64,000 bases of DNA from assembly GCA_031275735.1 (NCBI GenBank), contig JAISOJ010000076.1, forward strand, positions 1-64,000, read 5' to 3'. Below the pieces are notes generated by a model. It was not told the DNA's origin and did not search any database. It was given only the letters and a program-made list of their open reading frames with translations. How positions within the stretch are numbered: the stretch's first letter is position 1; each line of letters begins with the position of its first letter. The stretch comes from Dysgonamonadaceae bacterium. GTDB taxonomy: Bacteria > Bacteroidota > Bacteroidia > Bacteroidales > Azobacteroidaceae. Below are positions 19,544 through 29,910 of this stretch, in pieces. Position numbers and translations under genes: made by a program.

Positions 19544-21049
19544 ATGAAATATTTTTTCGAATACATACTTATTTTTAGTTATGTCATCATAGCGTTAGCT
19601 TGTTCTCATTCAACAGAGCCGACAGGAAAAGCAACGCTTTCGGGTAAATTTTCCGGCCATTTTCCTGTCGGTCAAATATTTTCTGTAAAAATAACTGTTC
19701 CGAACTCTATTCTTGGAACATCAAAACAGGTGGATGAATATGAAACCCATTTAGAACCGGACGGTAGTTTTTCCCTTTCGATCCCCCTTTTTCATTCCGT
19801 TTATGCACTATTCTCAGTTAATGACAACGATTACGGAGCTTTTTTCTTGTCGCCGGATAAAGCAACCAAGATAGATCTGTCATTGAATGAAAAAAGTGAA
19901 ATACAAATCAAAATAATTAAAGGACAAGGATTGACGCCGGAAGATATGGATAAAATAAACAGGCAATTTATGGAGTTTATTCAAAAAGTATATGATCCGA
20001 ATAGTTTATGCGGATTACACTTCAACATGTCTCCTGACCAATACAAGAAATATATTCTGGAATGGACGGAAAAACAATTGTTAACTGTTAAAGATAATGA
20101 CGATTTACCGGAAAGTTTAAAACAATTGCAGTATAGGCAATTGAAATGGTACACTTTTATAAATTATTTATTTGGATATGAAGATATGGTTCGCTATTTG
20201 TATGAAAATCAGTCGGCTGTGAAAAATGAGAATGATACGGTTTTTGTGCCGGTAAAACCTGACAAATCGTATTATTCTTTCATTCGTTTTTTTGATATGA
20301 ACAATCCTCCGCTTTTCAATGCACCGGCTTATCCCGGAATATTCCGACAGATACTTGATAACAATGTTTTAAATATTCCCCGCATCGACAGTTGGCCGAT
20401 AACGGATTGGTTGAAAAAAGTAAAAGCAACTATGGCAGATTTGACAGGTTCGGATACCGGCCTGTTTTATGATATGTTAGCGTTACATGCCTATTGGAAA
20501 CAATTAGACGAAGAACTAAAGCCTTTTTCCGACCAACAAAAGGAAGATATCAAAATTTATTTCAAGAATCCGACTTTTGTTAAGTTTCTATTTACAGCAA
20601 ACGAAGAGACGGTAAAACAGGCAAAATTGTCCGGAATAATCAAAGAAACACCAGCCATCAATAAAGACAAACTGATGGAAGCCATTGTATCTTCCCACAA
20701 AGGAAACGTGGTAGTGGTTGATTTTTGGGCAACTTGGTGCGGACCTTGTCTGGATGCAATAAAAAAAATGAAAGGAATGAAAGAAGAATTACGGGATAAA
20801 AAGGTAGTTTTTATTTATATTACCGATCCTTCTTCACCTGCTGAACTCTGGAAAAAGAAAATATCCGGTATTGACGGCAAACATTATTATCTAACGGAAG
20901 AAGAAAAGGAATATCTAAGCGTTCACTTTCAAATAGATGTAATACCTACCTATTTGATATATGATTCCACCGGAACATTAAAACATAAATTGGACGGATT
21001 TCCGGGAACTGCGGAAATGCAGAAAATGATTGAAGAATTATTACCGTAA
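19544..21049 (+). CDS. TlpA-like thioredoxin-family lipoprotein
   Basis: Start at MKYFFEYILIFSYVIIALACSH (lipobox); VVDFWATWCGPCLDAIKKMKGM; IDVIPTYLIYDSTG. Confidence 0.87.
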   Translation: MKYFFEYILIFSYVIIALACSHSTEPTGKATLSGKFSGHFPVGQIFSVKITVPNSILGTSKQVDEYETHLEPDGSFSLSIPLFHSVYALFSVNDNDYGAFFLSPDKATKIDLSLNEKSEIQIKIIKGQGLTPEDMDKINRQFMEFIQKVYDPNSLCGLHFNMSPDQYKKYILEWTEKQLLTVKDNDDLPESLKQLQYRQLKWYTFINYLFGYEDMVRYLYENQSAVKNENDTVFVPVKPDKSYYSFIRFFDMNNPPLFNAPAYPGIFRQILDNNVLNIPRIDSWPITDWLKKVKATMADLTGSDTGLFYDMLALHAYWKQLDEELKPFSDQQKEDIKIYFKNPTFVKFLFTANEETVKQAKLSGIIKETPAINKDKLMEAIVSSHKGNVVVVDFWATWCGPCLDAIKKMKGMKEELRDKKVVFIYITDPSSPAELWKKKISGIDGKHYYLTEEEKEYLSVHFQIDVIPTYLIYDSTGTLKHKLDGFPGTAEMQKMIEELLP

Positions 21050-21082
21050 AACCTGATAGAAAACCGAAGATTCTGCAAAGCA

Positions 21083-21386
21083 ATTGATTAACCAACAATG
21101 CTTCGCGGAATTTTCGGTTTTAAAAAGATTGCCGACTAAAAATAAATTCCTATTTTCTCAACTTACACGCGCATGGCTGGGCGTCCCTTTTTATAATATC
21201 CAATTTGTCAAAGAACTCACCGATGATACAACAACCTCTACGGGATTGATTGTGTATTCATCTATTAATATCCAAAATTACCCTAGCAAAAGGAGGGTAG
21301 ATGATAAATTCAAAACTGATTTCAATCATCAAATCGTTTTTGACGACAAAATCCCTAAATGGAATTACCTGATAAAAACAACCTAA
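21083..21386 (+). pseudogene. ISAzo13-family transposase, C-terminal remnant
   Basis: FLFSQLTRAWLGVPFYNIQFVKELTDDTTTSTGL...VFDDKIPKWNYLIKTT. Confidence 0.75.
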
Positions 21387-21412
21387 ATTACTAACTTATT
21401 TTTTACTTGTTA

Positions 21413-22492
21413 CTAAAAAGATTGATACAATTTCAGCGTTTCTTTTGCCGTTTTTTCCCAAGAAAAATATTTTGACCGTTCTTTTCCCTTTTCAATTAAT
21501 TCGTTACGGAATGAGTGATGGAACATAACGCTTTTTATAGATTCAATGATGGAATCGACGTTGAAGGGGTCGAAATATACTCCGGCATTTCCGGCTATTT
21601 CGGGGAAACAACTGCTTCGACTCAATATAACAGGGCATCCGCACGTAAACGCCTCAAGGATTGGAATGCCGAAACCTTCGTAAACAGACGGATAAACAAA
21701 TGCCAAGGCCGAAGAATAAAGTTCTGCTAAAGATTCGTTGTCCGTAAAATAATGAATTACGTTTTTTTCAATTCTCAAAGATTTGAAAAAAAATTGTTCA
21801 TCCGGAGAAAAAGGTCTACCGGTTACAACCAATTTCAATTCATTATCAACCTGTAATAAAGAAGAAAAAGCTTTTGCCAGGTTTTCAAAATTTTTGTATC
21901 CGCCTCTTTCTCCGACAAATAATAAGAAGCGGTCGGGTAAATTCATCCTTTTTTCATAACAGGGTTTCAAACTGCATCCATGATAAATAACTCTTACTTT
22001 GTCCGGTTCGATATGAAGCATATCGACGATATCCTTTTTTGTGTTTTCACTCACGGCAATAATTTGTCCGGCTTTCTCTACTAGTATTTTCTTTCCTCTG
22101 ATAGTCCAATCGTTTTGCAGAAGTTTGACAGGAAATTTTTCATACGTCAGATCGTGAATCGTAAGAACAAACGGTTTCTTTTTTATATACTTTAAAAAAT
22201 ACGGATTATAATAGGTCGGATGAAAAATATCATAATCCGAATTAAAAAACTTTCTTTGTAAAAGATAATTAAAAAGTTGGATGATTGTTGTTCGTCCTTT
22301 GAATTTGTGATTGGGAAAGAATGTTCGGAAAGTTGTAATATCCAGGTTTTGAAGGTAATGGTTATTTGAAAAAACAATAGGTAAACTATAATGAATATCA
22401 TTTTTTAAAATCCGGATCAATTCGTAAAAGTATCTTGAAATACCTCCAAATTGCTGCATAGAAAAAATCTGATTGTCGTATAAAACTTTCAT
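21413..22492 (-). CDS. Glycosyltransferase family 1/4
   Basis: HDLTYEKFP, FVGERGGYKNF, ALAFVYPSVYEGFGIPILEAFTCGCPVILS. Confidence 0.93.
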   Translation of the reverse strand: MKVLYDNQIFSMQQFGGISRYFYELIRILKNDIHYSLPIVFSNNHYLQNLDITTFRTFFPNHKFKGRTTIIQLFNYLLQRKFFNSDYDIFHPTYYNPYFLKYIKKKPFVLTIHDLTYEKFPVKLLQNDWTIRGKKILVEKAGQIIAVSENTKKDIVDMLHIEPDKVRVIYHGCSLKPCYEKRMNLPDRFLLFVGERGGYKNFENLAKAFSSLLQVDNELKLVVTGRPFSPDEQFFFKSLRIEKNVIHYFTDNESLAELYSSALAFVYPSVYEGFGIPILEAFTCGCPVILSRSSCFPEIAGNAGVYFDPFNVDSIIESIKSVMFHHSFRNELIEKGKERSKYFSWEKTAKETLKLYQSF

Positions 22493-22726
22493 AAATTATA
22501 AATTTACCATAAATACTCTAGATCCGGAATCTTTTTAGATAGATAATCATGAAATCTTTCGGGACAAAAATAGAAAAAATACCCAGATATATCACCTCTT
22601 CGGGAGAAATATTTTTTGTAAACAACCCATTTGATCAGGTAGGATTAGGGGAGGAGAATGTGAGGAGGAGATAACATTCATCTACGTAAGGATAATGGGA
22701 GTTTAATAGTGAATATAAAAATCTTA

Positions 22727-23902
22727 TTATTGGCCAATTAGCCTCATCACATTCGCAGGAGAGCGTTGCGTCGACAGTTCTTTTTTCATAAAATCCATGT
22801 AAGGAGCTACATGTTCAAAGAATTTATAGTATCCTTTGCACAAATAATTCAATTCTGCTTCTCCGGAATCAGTTTTTATAATCCGATTTTTGGGACATTC
22901 TCCATTGCAGGCAAATAGGAATTGACAGGCTTTGCATTGCGAAGTAAGAGAATCTTGCTTGTTGTTTCCAAATTTAATTTGCTTATCGGAATATATCATT
23001 TCGGTAAGCGTTTGGTTTCGAATATTTCCTAATTTATATTCAGGATAAACAAAATGGTCGCAGGCGTATACATCTCCGTTAAACTCCATTACGCCGGCGT
23101 GTCCACATGTTTTTGCCAGTGTACAGATACAGGGTTGCTCCCCTACCCAATTTGCTAATGTGGAATCAAAATACTGTATATAAAACGTTCCAACATCTTT
23201 TCGTACCCATTCGTCAAAAATAGCAATCAGGAAATCTCCCCATTTTTCTGAAGGTACATTCCAGATAGCTAACTTTCCATCAATTAACTCAACGATGGGC
23301 GAAAATTGAATATAGTGGCAATCAATACTCTTGAAAAAGTGATAAAATTCAAGCGGATAATCTGCATTATAGTCATTTACAACTCCCATAGCATTAAATT
23401 CTACATTATGCTTTTTGAGGAGTTCAATGCCTTTCATCACTGAAAGAAAAGTCGGACGGTTATCTTTTGTTCGCCGATAGATATCCTGACAATGCTGAGG
23501 TCCGTCAATAGATATTCCTACAAGGAAACCATTCTCCTTAAAAAATTTACACCAGTCGTCGGTGAGTAATGTTCCGTTTGTTTGAATACAATTATCAATT
23601 GGCCTGCCTCTTCCGTATTTTCGTTGAAACTCCAATGCCTTCTTGAAGAAGTTTCGGTTTCGCATTAGCGGTTCTCCTCCATGCCATGTAAACAAAACTT
23701 CATTCATGCTTTGAGATTGAATATATTGTTCAATAAACCGTTCTAAAATCTCCTCGCTCATCAAATAATTGCTTGTCTGAGGATAGAGATTTTTCTTTCC
23801 CAAATAATAACAATAATTACACCGAAGGTTGCATAAAGCGCCTACGGGTTTCAACATCACATATAAAGGATGAGCAAATGGGGCAATCGCATTCATGTTC
23901 AT
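22727..23902 (-). CDS. Anaerobic sulfatase-maturating enzyme (radical SAM/SPASM)
   Basis: CNLRCNYCYY (CxxxCxxC); FTWHGGEPLM; C-terminal SPASM cysteines; adjacent to two Ser-type sulfatases. Confidence 0.92.
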   Translation of the reverse strand: MNMNAIAPFAHPLYVMLKPVGALCNLRCNYCYYLGKKNLYPQTSNYLMSEEILERFIEQYIQSQSMNEVLFTWHGGEPLMRNRNFFKKALEFQRKYGRGRPIDNCIQTNGTLLTDDWCKFFKENGFLVGISIDGPQHCQDIYRRTKDNRPTFLSVMKGIELLKKHNVEFNAMGVVNDYNADYPLEFYHFFKSIDCHYIQFSPIVELIDGKLAIWNVPSEKWGDFLIAIFDEWVRKDVGTFYIQYFDSTLANWVGEQPCICTLAKTCGHAGVMEFNGDVYACDHFVYPEYKLGNIRNQTLTEMIYSDKQIKFGNNKQDSLTSQCKACQFLFACNGECPKNRIIKTDSGEAELNYLCKGYYKFFEHVAPYMDFMKKELSTQRSPANVMRLIGQ

Positions 23903-24006
23903 TCTTTAGCCCTTGTTTATAAAGACTCGTTGACTTGCTGTCCTGCAAAAGATAATTGCCATTACGATAAGCATAATAGATTGATTTTAGAAGTAGCCTT
24001 AATTTT

Positions 24007-25578
24007 TTATGGTATAACTTTATATTCAGAATTAGGCTCCATCATTTTTGCGTTTATCTGCTTTCTCCAATTATGAAGCATTTCACGCAGTTTGTTCACT
24101 ATCTCGGGTTCAGAGGAAACGAGATCGTGTTGCTCTTCCCTGTCATTTTTCAGATTAAACAGTTGAACTGTATTGTTTTCATAATATTCCAATAATTTAT
24201 AATCGCCACAACGCACGGCTCCTCCTGGACTTTGCATGCCATGGTTGCTGTAATGAGGAAAATGCCAGAATATGGCATCCCGATCAATTTTAGTTTCACC
24301 TTTCAACAAAGGTGTAAAACTTATCCCGTCTGATTGCAACTCTGGTTTAGTCTTTATTTTCAACATATCTAAAATAGTTGGGAAAAAGTCGGGTCCTGTG
24401 ACAGGTACATCGCAAACAACCCCTTGCAGTCCTTTGCCCGGCCATTTTACAATCAACGGCACTCTGATGCCTCCTTCGTAAAGCCAGCCTTTACCGCCGC
24501 GTAGCGGCAAGTTGGAAGTAGAAAAAGCTTTATCCAATTTATTATCTTGAATTACTCGATCAGGACTGTAAAAATTAGCAGCCGACATTCCTCCATTGTC
24601 AGAATAGAAAATAACAATAGTATGATCGTCGATGCCCCATTTTTTTAGTTCGTTAAGTACCCTGCCAAAACTTTCATCCATACTTTCAACCATACTCGCA
24701 AATTCTACATTATCCTGATGTTGCTTAATTTTAACAGTACGGTCGGAAAAAATACGGTATCCTTCATGATCTCGGTACGATTTTTCATCAAAAGGCGTAT
24801 CCGGATCACCTTCCAGTACATAAGCATAATTTTGATATACAATCATTTGATCCGATTTTTTTTTATATTTTTCGACTAAGTCAGGGCGTCCTTCAATGGG
24901 ATCGTGTACCGCAAAATGAGACAGATACAAGAAGAATGGTTTGTCTTTATTCTCTTCGATGTATTTCAGCGCTTCTGTAGTCAGGCGATCGGTAAGATAT
25001 TCACTTTCCTGCCCATCTTTTAATCCCTTCAATCCATAAGGTGAAAAATATCCTTTGTTTGGCCAACCTTTATTCCAGCCTGAGGGTACATGCAAATCAA
25101 AACCTTGTCTTGCCGTTGAAGCTGAATCTTCTCCCAAGTGCCATTTTCCGAAAATAGCTGTATGATATCCGTTTTCTTGAAGCGTCGTTGGAATGGTCGG
25201 TTTATTATAAGGTAAATGTTGATTAATCTGTACGTTTTTTAATTTCTGAAATGGGAAATCAAGCCTGCCCGGAAGCCAATCGGTCAAATTAATTGAAGCA
25301 GGATATTTCCCCGTTAAAATACTTGCGCGCGAAGGAGAGCTTACATGACATGCGGCGTAAGCATTAGTAAATCGAACTCCTTCTTTTGCAAAACGGTCGA
25401 TGTTGGGCGTTTCATAAAAACGGCTACCATAACATCCTGTGTCGCTCCAACCCAGATCGTCAACCAGAAAGAAGACGACGTTCATAGGTTTTTCTTCTTT
25501 TGGTTTGCTTTGCGCCTGCCCTGTTCCTGTACCTATTAATGCAACGGCTGCTGTTGATACAAATAACTTTGGATTCAT
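24007..25578 (-). CDS. Sulfatase (Ser-type)
   Basis: NVVFFLVDDLGWSDTGCYGS; SSPSRASILTGKYPA signature; secretion signal. Confidence 0.93.
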   Translation of the reverse strand: MNPKLFVSTAAVALIGTGTGQAQSKPKEEKPMNVVFFLVDDLGWSDTGCYGSRFYETPNIDRFAKEGVRFTNAYAACHVSSPSRASILTGKYPASINLTDWLPGRLDFPFQKLKNVQINQHLPYNKPTIPTTLQENGYHTAIFGKWHLGEDSASTARQGFDLHVPSGWNKGWPNKGYFSPYGLKGLKDGQESEYLTDRLTTEALKYIEENKDKPFFLYLSHFAVHDPIEGRPDLVEKYKKKSDQMIVYQNYAYVLEGDPDTPFDEKSYRDHEGYRIFSDRTVKIKQHQDNVEFASMVESMDESFGRVLNELKKWGIDDHTIVIFYSDNGGMSAANFYSPDRVIQDNKLDKAFSTSNLPLRGGKGWLYEGGIRVPLIVKWPGKGLQGVVCDVPVTGPDFFPTILDMLKIKTKPELQSDGISFTPLLKGETKIDRDAIFWHFPHYSNHGMQSPGGAVRCGDYKLLEYYENNTVQLFNLKNDREEQHDLVSSEPEIVNKLREMLHNWRKQINAKMMEPNSEYKVIP

Positions 25579-25597
25579 TATTATATATTTTTCTAAG

Positions 25598-27148
25598 CTA
25601 CAATTTTATTTCAAATGGTTTATCTCCATATATAATGGCATAACGGTATTGTAGTTTGATATCGTCGAGGGGATTCAAAATTTTGACGACCACTTTGTGT
25701 TTCCCCATAGGTAGCTGATACCGCCAGAACGGAGTGAACCTTCGTTTATTGATTTCTGTTGGGAGTTTTGCTTTTTCAATCAATACCCCATCAATATACA
25801 TTTCGGTTTCAAACACGTAATTTTTCTTATATCCTTTCCCATCGGCAGGCGCAGCCAAAGCAAAACCAATCCCTTCGAAATCAAACACAATTTCATTATT
25901 GATTGTTTGAGGAACTACTTTTGCAACAGGGTAATGTCCTTCAAAAGCGACTTCTACAGGAACAGTTTCGGGTTTCTGAAGTTGGATTACCACTTCGTTT
26001 TCTCTTATTTCCCCGTTGTTTCTCCGGATCATTTCTTCAGCATGGCGATACGACATATCGTATGCATCAAGTAATGAAACAGAGGTTCCCATAAATGGAA
26101 TATTTTCTACCTTATCAATCCCTTGCTTCCAATAGTCCGGAATATTTTTATAGCCGGCTATAGCGCCTAAAACTGCTCCTGCTGTTCCAGGGTTACAATC
26201 GGCATCGTCGCCGCATCGGGTTGCTATTTCATAAGTGCGGGTAAAATCGCCCTTACCATAAAGCAAACCTAAAACCACCCAGGCAGCGTTGATTTTTGCA
26301 TCAATGTTGAACGGTTGAAAGACGCCTAAAGGAGAACCAATATCAATGGCCCATTTTCTGCTGGTTTTAAACCAGGTAGATTTCCATTCGGAAGGATTTT
26401 CTTTATACCATTTGATGACATCACTGATGCATTGAGCAAATTTACTTTCAGCGGGAATTACTTTTAATGCTTTTTTAATGATGGATTCAATTTCGTTAGT
26501 ACTATCCGCCATCAAAGCAAAAGTGTAAAGGGAAGATACAAATAAACCGCCGTAATAGCCATCGCCGTAATTCACAATATGCCCAACTTTGTCGCAGATT
26601 TTAGCGGCAGAATTGACCATTCCCGGCGACATCAGACCGGCAAAATCCGCCTCAATTTGAAAATCAATATCATCGGCGCAGGGGTTATTTAGCCAATGTC
26701 CTGATTGCGGCGGCGCGAGTCCGTTTAAAATATTATACCGGGCAGTTTGGTTAGCATACCACAATTTACAGTCGGCATTGGCAAACGATTCGGCAAAGAT
26801 TAGAGCAGGAGCGTCAATCCCTTGTTCTTCGATTACTTTCATGAACATAAAATTCATATAAACATCGTCATACGTTCCGGGACGCTCCCTGTATTCTACT
26901 GCCATTGCGGAATCACTCCAGACAAGTTTTTGATTGTCTTGAATCATTGTTGTGTTGTATTTAAACTCTGACGGCGCGCCAAAAGTTACGCCAATAGTCT
27001 TAGCCGCCCAAGCTCCCTTAATTTTGTCTTTCAATACTTCTTTTGAAAGTATAATCCTTTTGTTACTGTTACCGCTCTCCTCTTTTGTTTTTATAGATGA
27101 GGAACATCCGGTAACGAATAAAGCTAATAATAGAATTAAATTTTTCAT
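25598..27148 (-). CDS. ADP-ribosylglycohydrolase-family lipoprotein with C-terminal extension
   Basis: LFVTGCSSS lipobox; KIKGAWAAKTIGVTFGAPSEF, DDVYMNFMF, RCGDDADCNPGTAGAVLGAIAG. Confidence 0.87.
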   Translation of the reverse strand: MKNLILLLALFVTGCSSSIKTKEESGNSNKRIILSKEVLKDKIKGAWAAKTIGVTFGAPSEFKYNTTMIQDNQKLVWSDSAMAVEYRERPGTYDDVYMNFMFMKVIEEQGIDAPALIFAESFANADCKLWYANQTARYNILNGLAPPQSGHWLNNPCADDIDFQIEADFAGLMSPGMVNSAAKICDKVGHIVNYGDGYYGGLFVSSLYTFALMADSTNEIESIIKKALKVIPAESKFAQCISDVIKWYKENPSEWKSTWFKTSRKWAIDIGSPLGVFQPFNIDAKINAAWVVLGLLYGKGDFTRTYEIATRCGDDADCNPGTAGAVLGAIAGYKNIPDYWKQGIDKVENIPFMGTSVSLLDAYDMSYRHAEEMIRRNNGEIRENEVVIQLQKPETVPVEVAFEGHYPVAKVVPQTINNEIVFDFEGIGFALAAPADGKGYKKNYVFETEMYIDGVLIEKAKLPTEINKRRFTPFWRYQLPMGKHKVVVKILNPLDDIKLQYRYAIIYGDKPFEIKL

Positions 27149-27202
27149 AAATACTTATAATGATTTATTATTTTTGTTTTTTCGTAAATTTGCCTTGATC
27201 AT

Positions 27203-28126
27203 TTATGCAATATAAATTTTACATAAAAATTCATTAACTTCTTTTTCGGTAGGAATAGACGGCTGAGCGCCTATTCTGCTAACACAAATGGCCGATGCGG
27301 CAGTAGCAAACTTTAATGCCTGTTCCCATCCTTCTCCACGCGTTAATCTTGCTGCCAAGGCTCCACAAAAAGTATCGCCCGCGGCAGTAGTATCTAAGGC
27401 TTTCACGCAGAATGCCGGGATAGAATAAGTTTCCTTTTCGTTTTTCAACAGGCAACCTTGTTTTCCTAAAGTCAGTACAACTGTTTTTGCTCCTAATTCC
27501 AATAATTTATCTATGATAGCTTTTTCTCCGATTTCATCAATTTTCCCACTTGAAACTGTTTCTGCTTCCGTTTCATTGACTACCAAAACATCAATCATTT
27601 TGATCAATTCTTTATCTAAACGACAGGCAGGAGCAGCATTAAGCATAATCGTTTTTTGTTGCTTATGAGCAAGCTCGCAAACAGTTTTTATGGTGTCGTA
27701 TGGAATTTCCATTTGCAGTAATACCATGTCGCAGGCAGCAATGTCATCTTTTATTTTATGAATATAATCAGGTAACAACAGATGGTTTGCTCCCGGCGTT
27801 GTCACAATACAATTTTCTCCGTTTTCGTTAACTAGTATAATTGCTGTTCCGGAGGGAGTTTCTTCAACAAGAAGCACAGAAGAAACATCTAGGCCTGTTT
27901 CCCTAAAATATTTCAAGGTATTCTGCCCATCTACATCTGTTCCCAGGCAAGTGATAAATTTTACATCTCCGCCTAATTTATGCGCTGCAACTGCCTGATT
28001 AGCCCCTTTACCTCCTATCGCCTGAAGAAATGATTTTCCTATAATAGTCTCTCCCGCTGCCGGAAAGTTTTTTACTGTTGCTATCAAATCAATATTTGAA
28101 CTCCCAATCACTACTATTTTACTCAT
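27203..28126 (-). CDS. rbsK: Ribokinase
   Basis: GSSNIDLIATVKNFPAAGETIIG, GGKGANQAVAAHKLGG, LDTTAAGDTFCGALAARL. Confidence 0.92.
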   Translation of the reverse strand: MSKIVVIGSSNIDLIATVKNFPAAGETIIGKSFLQAIGGKGANQAVAAHKLGGDVKFITCLGTDVDGQNTLKYFRETGLDVSSVLLVEETPSGTAIILVNENGENCIVTTPGANHLLLPDYIHKIKDDIAACDMVLLQMEIPYDTIKTVCELAHKQQKTIMLNAAPACRLDKELIKMIDVLVVNETEAETVSSGKIDEIGEKAIIDKLLELGAKTVVLTLGKQGCLLKNEKETYSIPAFCVKALDTTAAGDTFCGALAARLTRGEGWEQALKFATAASAICVSRIGAQPSIPTEKEVNEFLCKIYIA

Positions 28127-28134
28127 AATTGCGT

Positions 28135-29844
28135 TTAATTATTTGTGTTTATGTTTCTTGTTCGGTTTAACCGAATACTATTGGCTTCACTTTTTGGATT
28201 TGTCTTGACCTGATCGATTATTTTCACTAATTCCGCCGCCTTATCCGGCATTTTGTCATACAGGTTAACACTTTCTGATACGTCGTTATTCAAGTTAAAT
28301 AAACGAGGAACTTTATCGCCCTGAATATCGTCATAATACGTCTCCGGCCATCTGCCGGACTTAGCCGGTTCAATGTATTTCCATCCATCTTGAAGCGCAA
28401 TTAAAGCGCCGCTGCTACCGCTTGCAGGGATTACAGTTTTTCTAACCTGGGGAGCTTTGGCGTCGAGCATATTAGAAAGAAAGCTGTAACTGTCTTCGCC
28501 TTCGTTTTCTTTTAACTGATCGCCCATTAAATCGGCGAAAGTTGCAAGGATATCTACGGAACAAATCAGATTGTTATTTACTGTTTCAGATTTTACTTTG
28601 CCTGGCCAATGTACAATGAAAGGCACTATTAAGCCGCCTTCCAACGGGTCTTGTTTGAATCCGCGAAAATCGCCCGAAGAGCGGTGATTGTATGTCAACC
28701 ATCCGTTTTTCCATATAACATTCCCTTTTTCATTAATATATTCCGGTTTAAAGTTTCCAAAATATTCCTGGTATTCCTCATAGTTTTCACCTTTATATCC
28801 ATCTCTGTATCGATTAATCCATAGAACGGGATCGCCTGGACGCGGTCCGTTATCCGAAGTAAAAATCAGCAAAGTGTTTTCATATGCATGATTCGCTTTT
28901 AATGCTTTTATTATCTCGTTTATGCTCCAATCAAGCTCTACAACTATATCTCCCCTTAATCCTGCCTGACTTTTTCCTTTGGTAAACGTCGGCAAACAAG
29001 GTCGATGAATGGCGCTTGTTGGCAAATAAAGGAAAAATGGCTGTTTTTCATTATTGGCGAAATGCTTATTAATTACTTCTACCGCTTTCCGTGTAATCAC
29101 TTGATTTACGGTTTTCATATCCCAATCAGGAGCCCGTGTTACATTTTCTGCAATAAAATCGTATGGTTTTTGATATTCAGAAGGAGGCTGCAATACTTGA
29201 TCATTTTCGATATATACCCAAGGCTGCATATTGTTTGAACCTGCCATTCCGAAGAAGTAGTCAAATCCTCGCTCCACAGGACCGCCTTTTACAGGTTTTG
29301 AAAAATCAATATAAGCTTGCAGATTATTTTTGGCCGAACTGAAAACTTTTTTTTCAGAATCAGCAGGCGCTTTATCATTCAATGCCCAATCAAGCCCAAG
29401 ATGCCATTTCCCAACACAAGCAGTGTAATAACCATGGCTTTTGAGCAAGGATGCAATTGTTGTTCGTTCAGGTTCAATTAATGGTTTATCATAACTGTTC
29501 AAGACTCCATATTCCAAACGTGTCCGCCAAGAATAACGTCCGGTTAAAATACCATATCGCGAAGGCGAGCTAAGTGAAGAACAGACATAAGCATTAGTAA
29601 ACCGCATTCCTTCAGATGCCATTTGATCCAATACCGGAGTCTGAATCTTAGTAGCTCCGTAACAACTTAAATCTCCATATCCTAAATCATCTGCAAGAAT
29701 GAGGACAATATTAGGAACTTGTTTTTCTTTCTTTGAAAAATCCTCTGTTCCTCTCAACGCCATTGTTGGTACTCCCAACGCGCCCAGAGTACATACACTT
29801 GGCAATAAAACGGAAGATATTTTTTTAATTGTTTTTTGTTCCAT
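28135..29844 (-). CDS. Arylsulfatase (Ser-type)
   Basis: NIVLILADDLGYGDLSCYGATKIQTP; SSLSSPSRYGILTGRYSWR. Confidence 0.93.
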   Translation of the reverse strand: MEQKTIKKISSVLLPSVCTLGALGVPTMALRGTEDFSKKEKQVPNIVLILADDLGYGDLSCYGATKIQTPVLDQMASEGMRFTNAYVCSSLSSPSRYGILTGRYSWRTRLEYGVLNSYDKPLIEPERTTIASLLKSHGYYTACVGKWHLGLDWALNDKAPADSEKKVFSSAKNNLQAYIDFSKPVKGGPVERGFDYFFGMAGSNNMQPWVYIENDQVLQPPSEYQKPYDFIAENVTRAPDWDMKTVNQVITRKAVEVINKHFANNEKQPFFLYLPTSAIHRPCLPTFTKGKSQAGLRGDIVVELDWSINEIIKALKANHAYENTLLIFTSDNGPRPGDPVLWINRYRDGYKGENYEEYQEYFGNFKPEYINEKGNVIWKNGWLTYNHRSSGDFRGFKQDPLEGGLIVPFIVHWPGKVKSETVNNNLICSVDILATFADLMGDQLKENEGEDSYSFLSNMLDAKAPQVRKTVIPASGSSGALIALQDGWKYIEPAKSGRWPETYYDDIQGDKVPRLFNLNNDVSESVNLYDKMPDKAAELVKIIDQVKTNPKSEANSIRLNRTRNINTNN

Positions 29845-29872
29845 ATAAGCAATATTGAATTTTAATCTTTTG

Positions 29873-29910
29873 CAAAGATAGACAGTATTTTTTAATTAAA
29901 CAAACGTTTG
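29873..29910 (-). promoter_or_regulatory. Predicted -7 box and LacI-type operator upstream of sulfatase operon
   Basis: Palindrome CAAACGTTTG at 29901-29910 within AAACAAACGTTTGTGCAT; minus-strand TATCTTTG (29873-29880) matches TAnnTTTG. Confidence 0.65.

Noticed and set aside
22727-23902. rSAM gene as a maturase for the GG-leader peptides
   Set aside because: Sequence features and adjacency to Ser-type sulfatases fit an anaerobic sulfatase-maturating enzyme; it is separated from the peptide cassette by an IS remnant and a glycosyltransferase.
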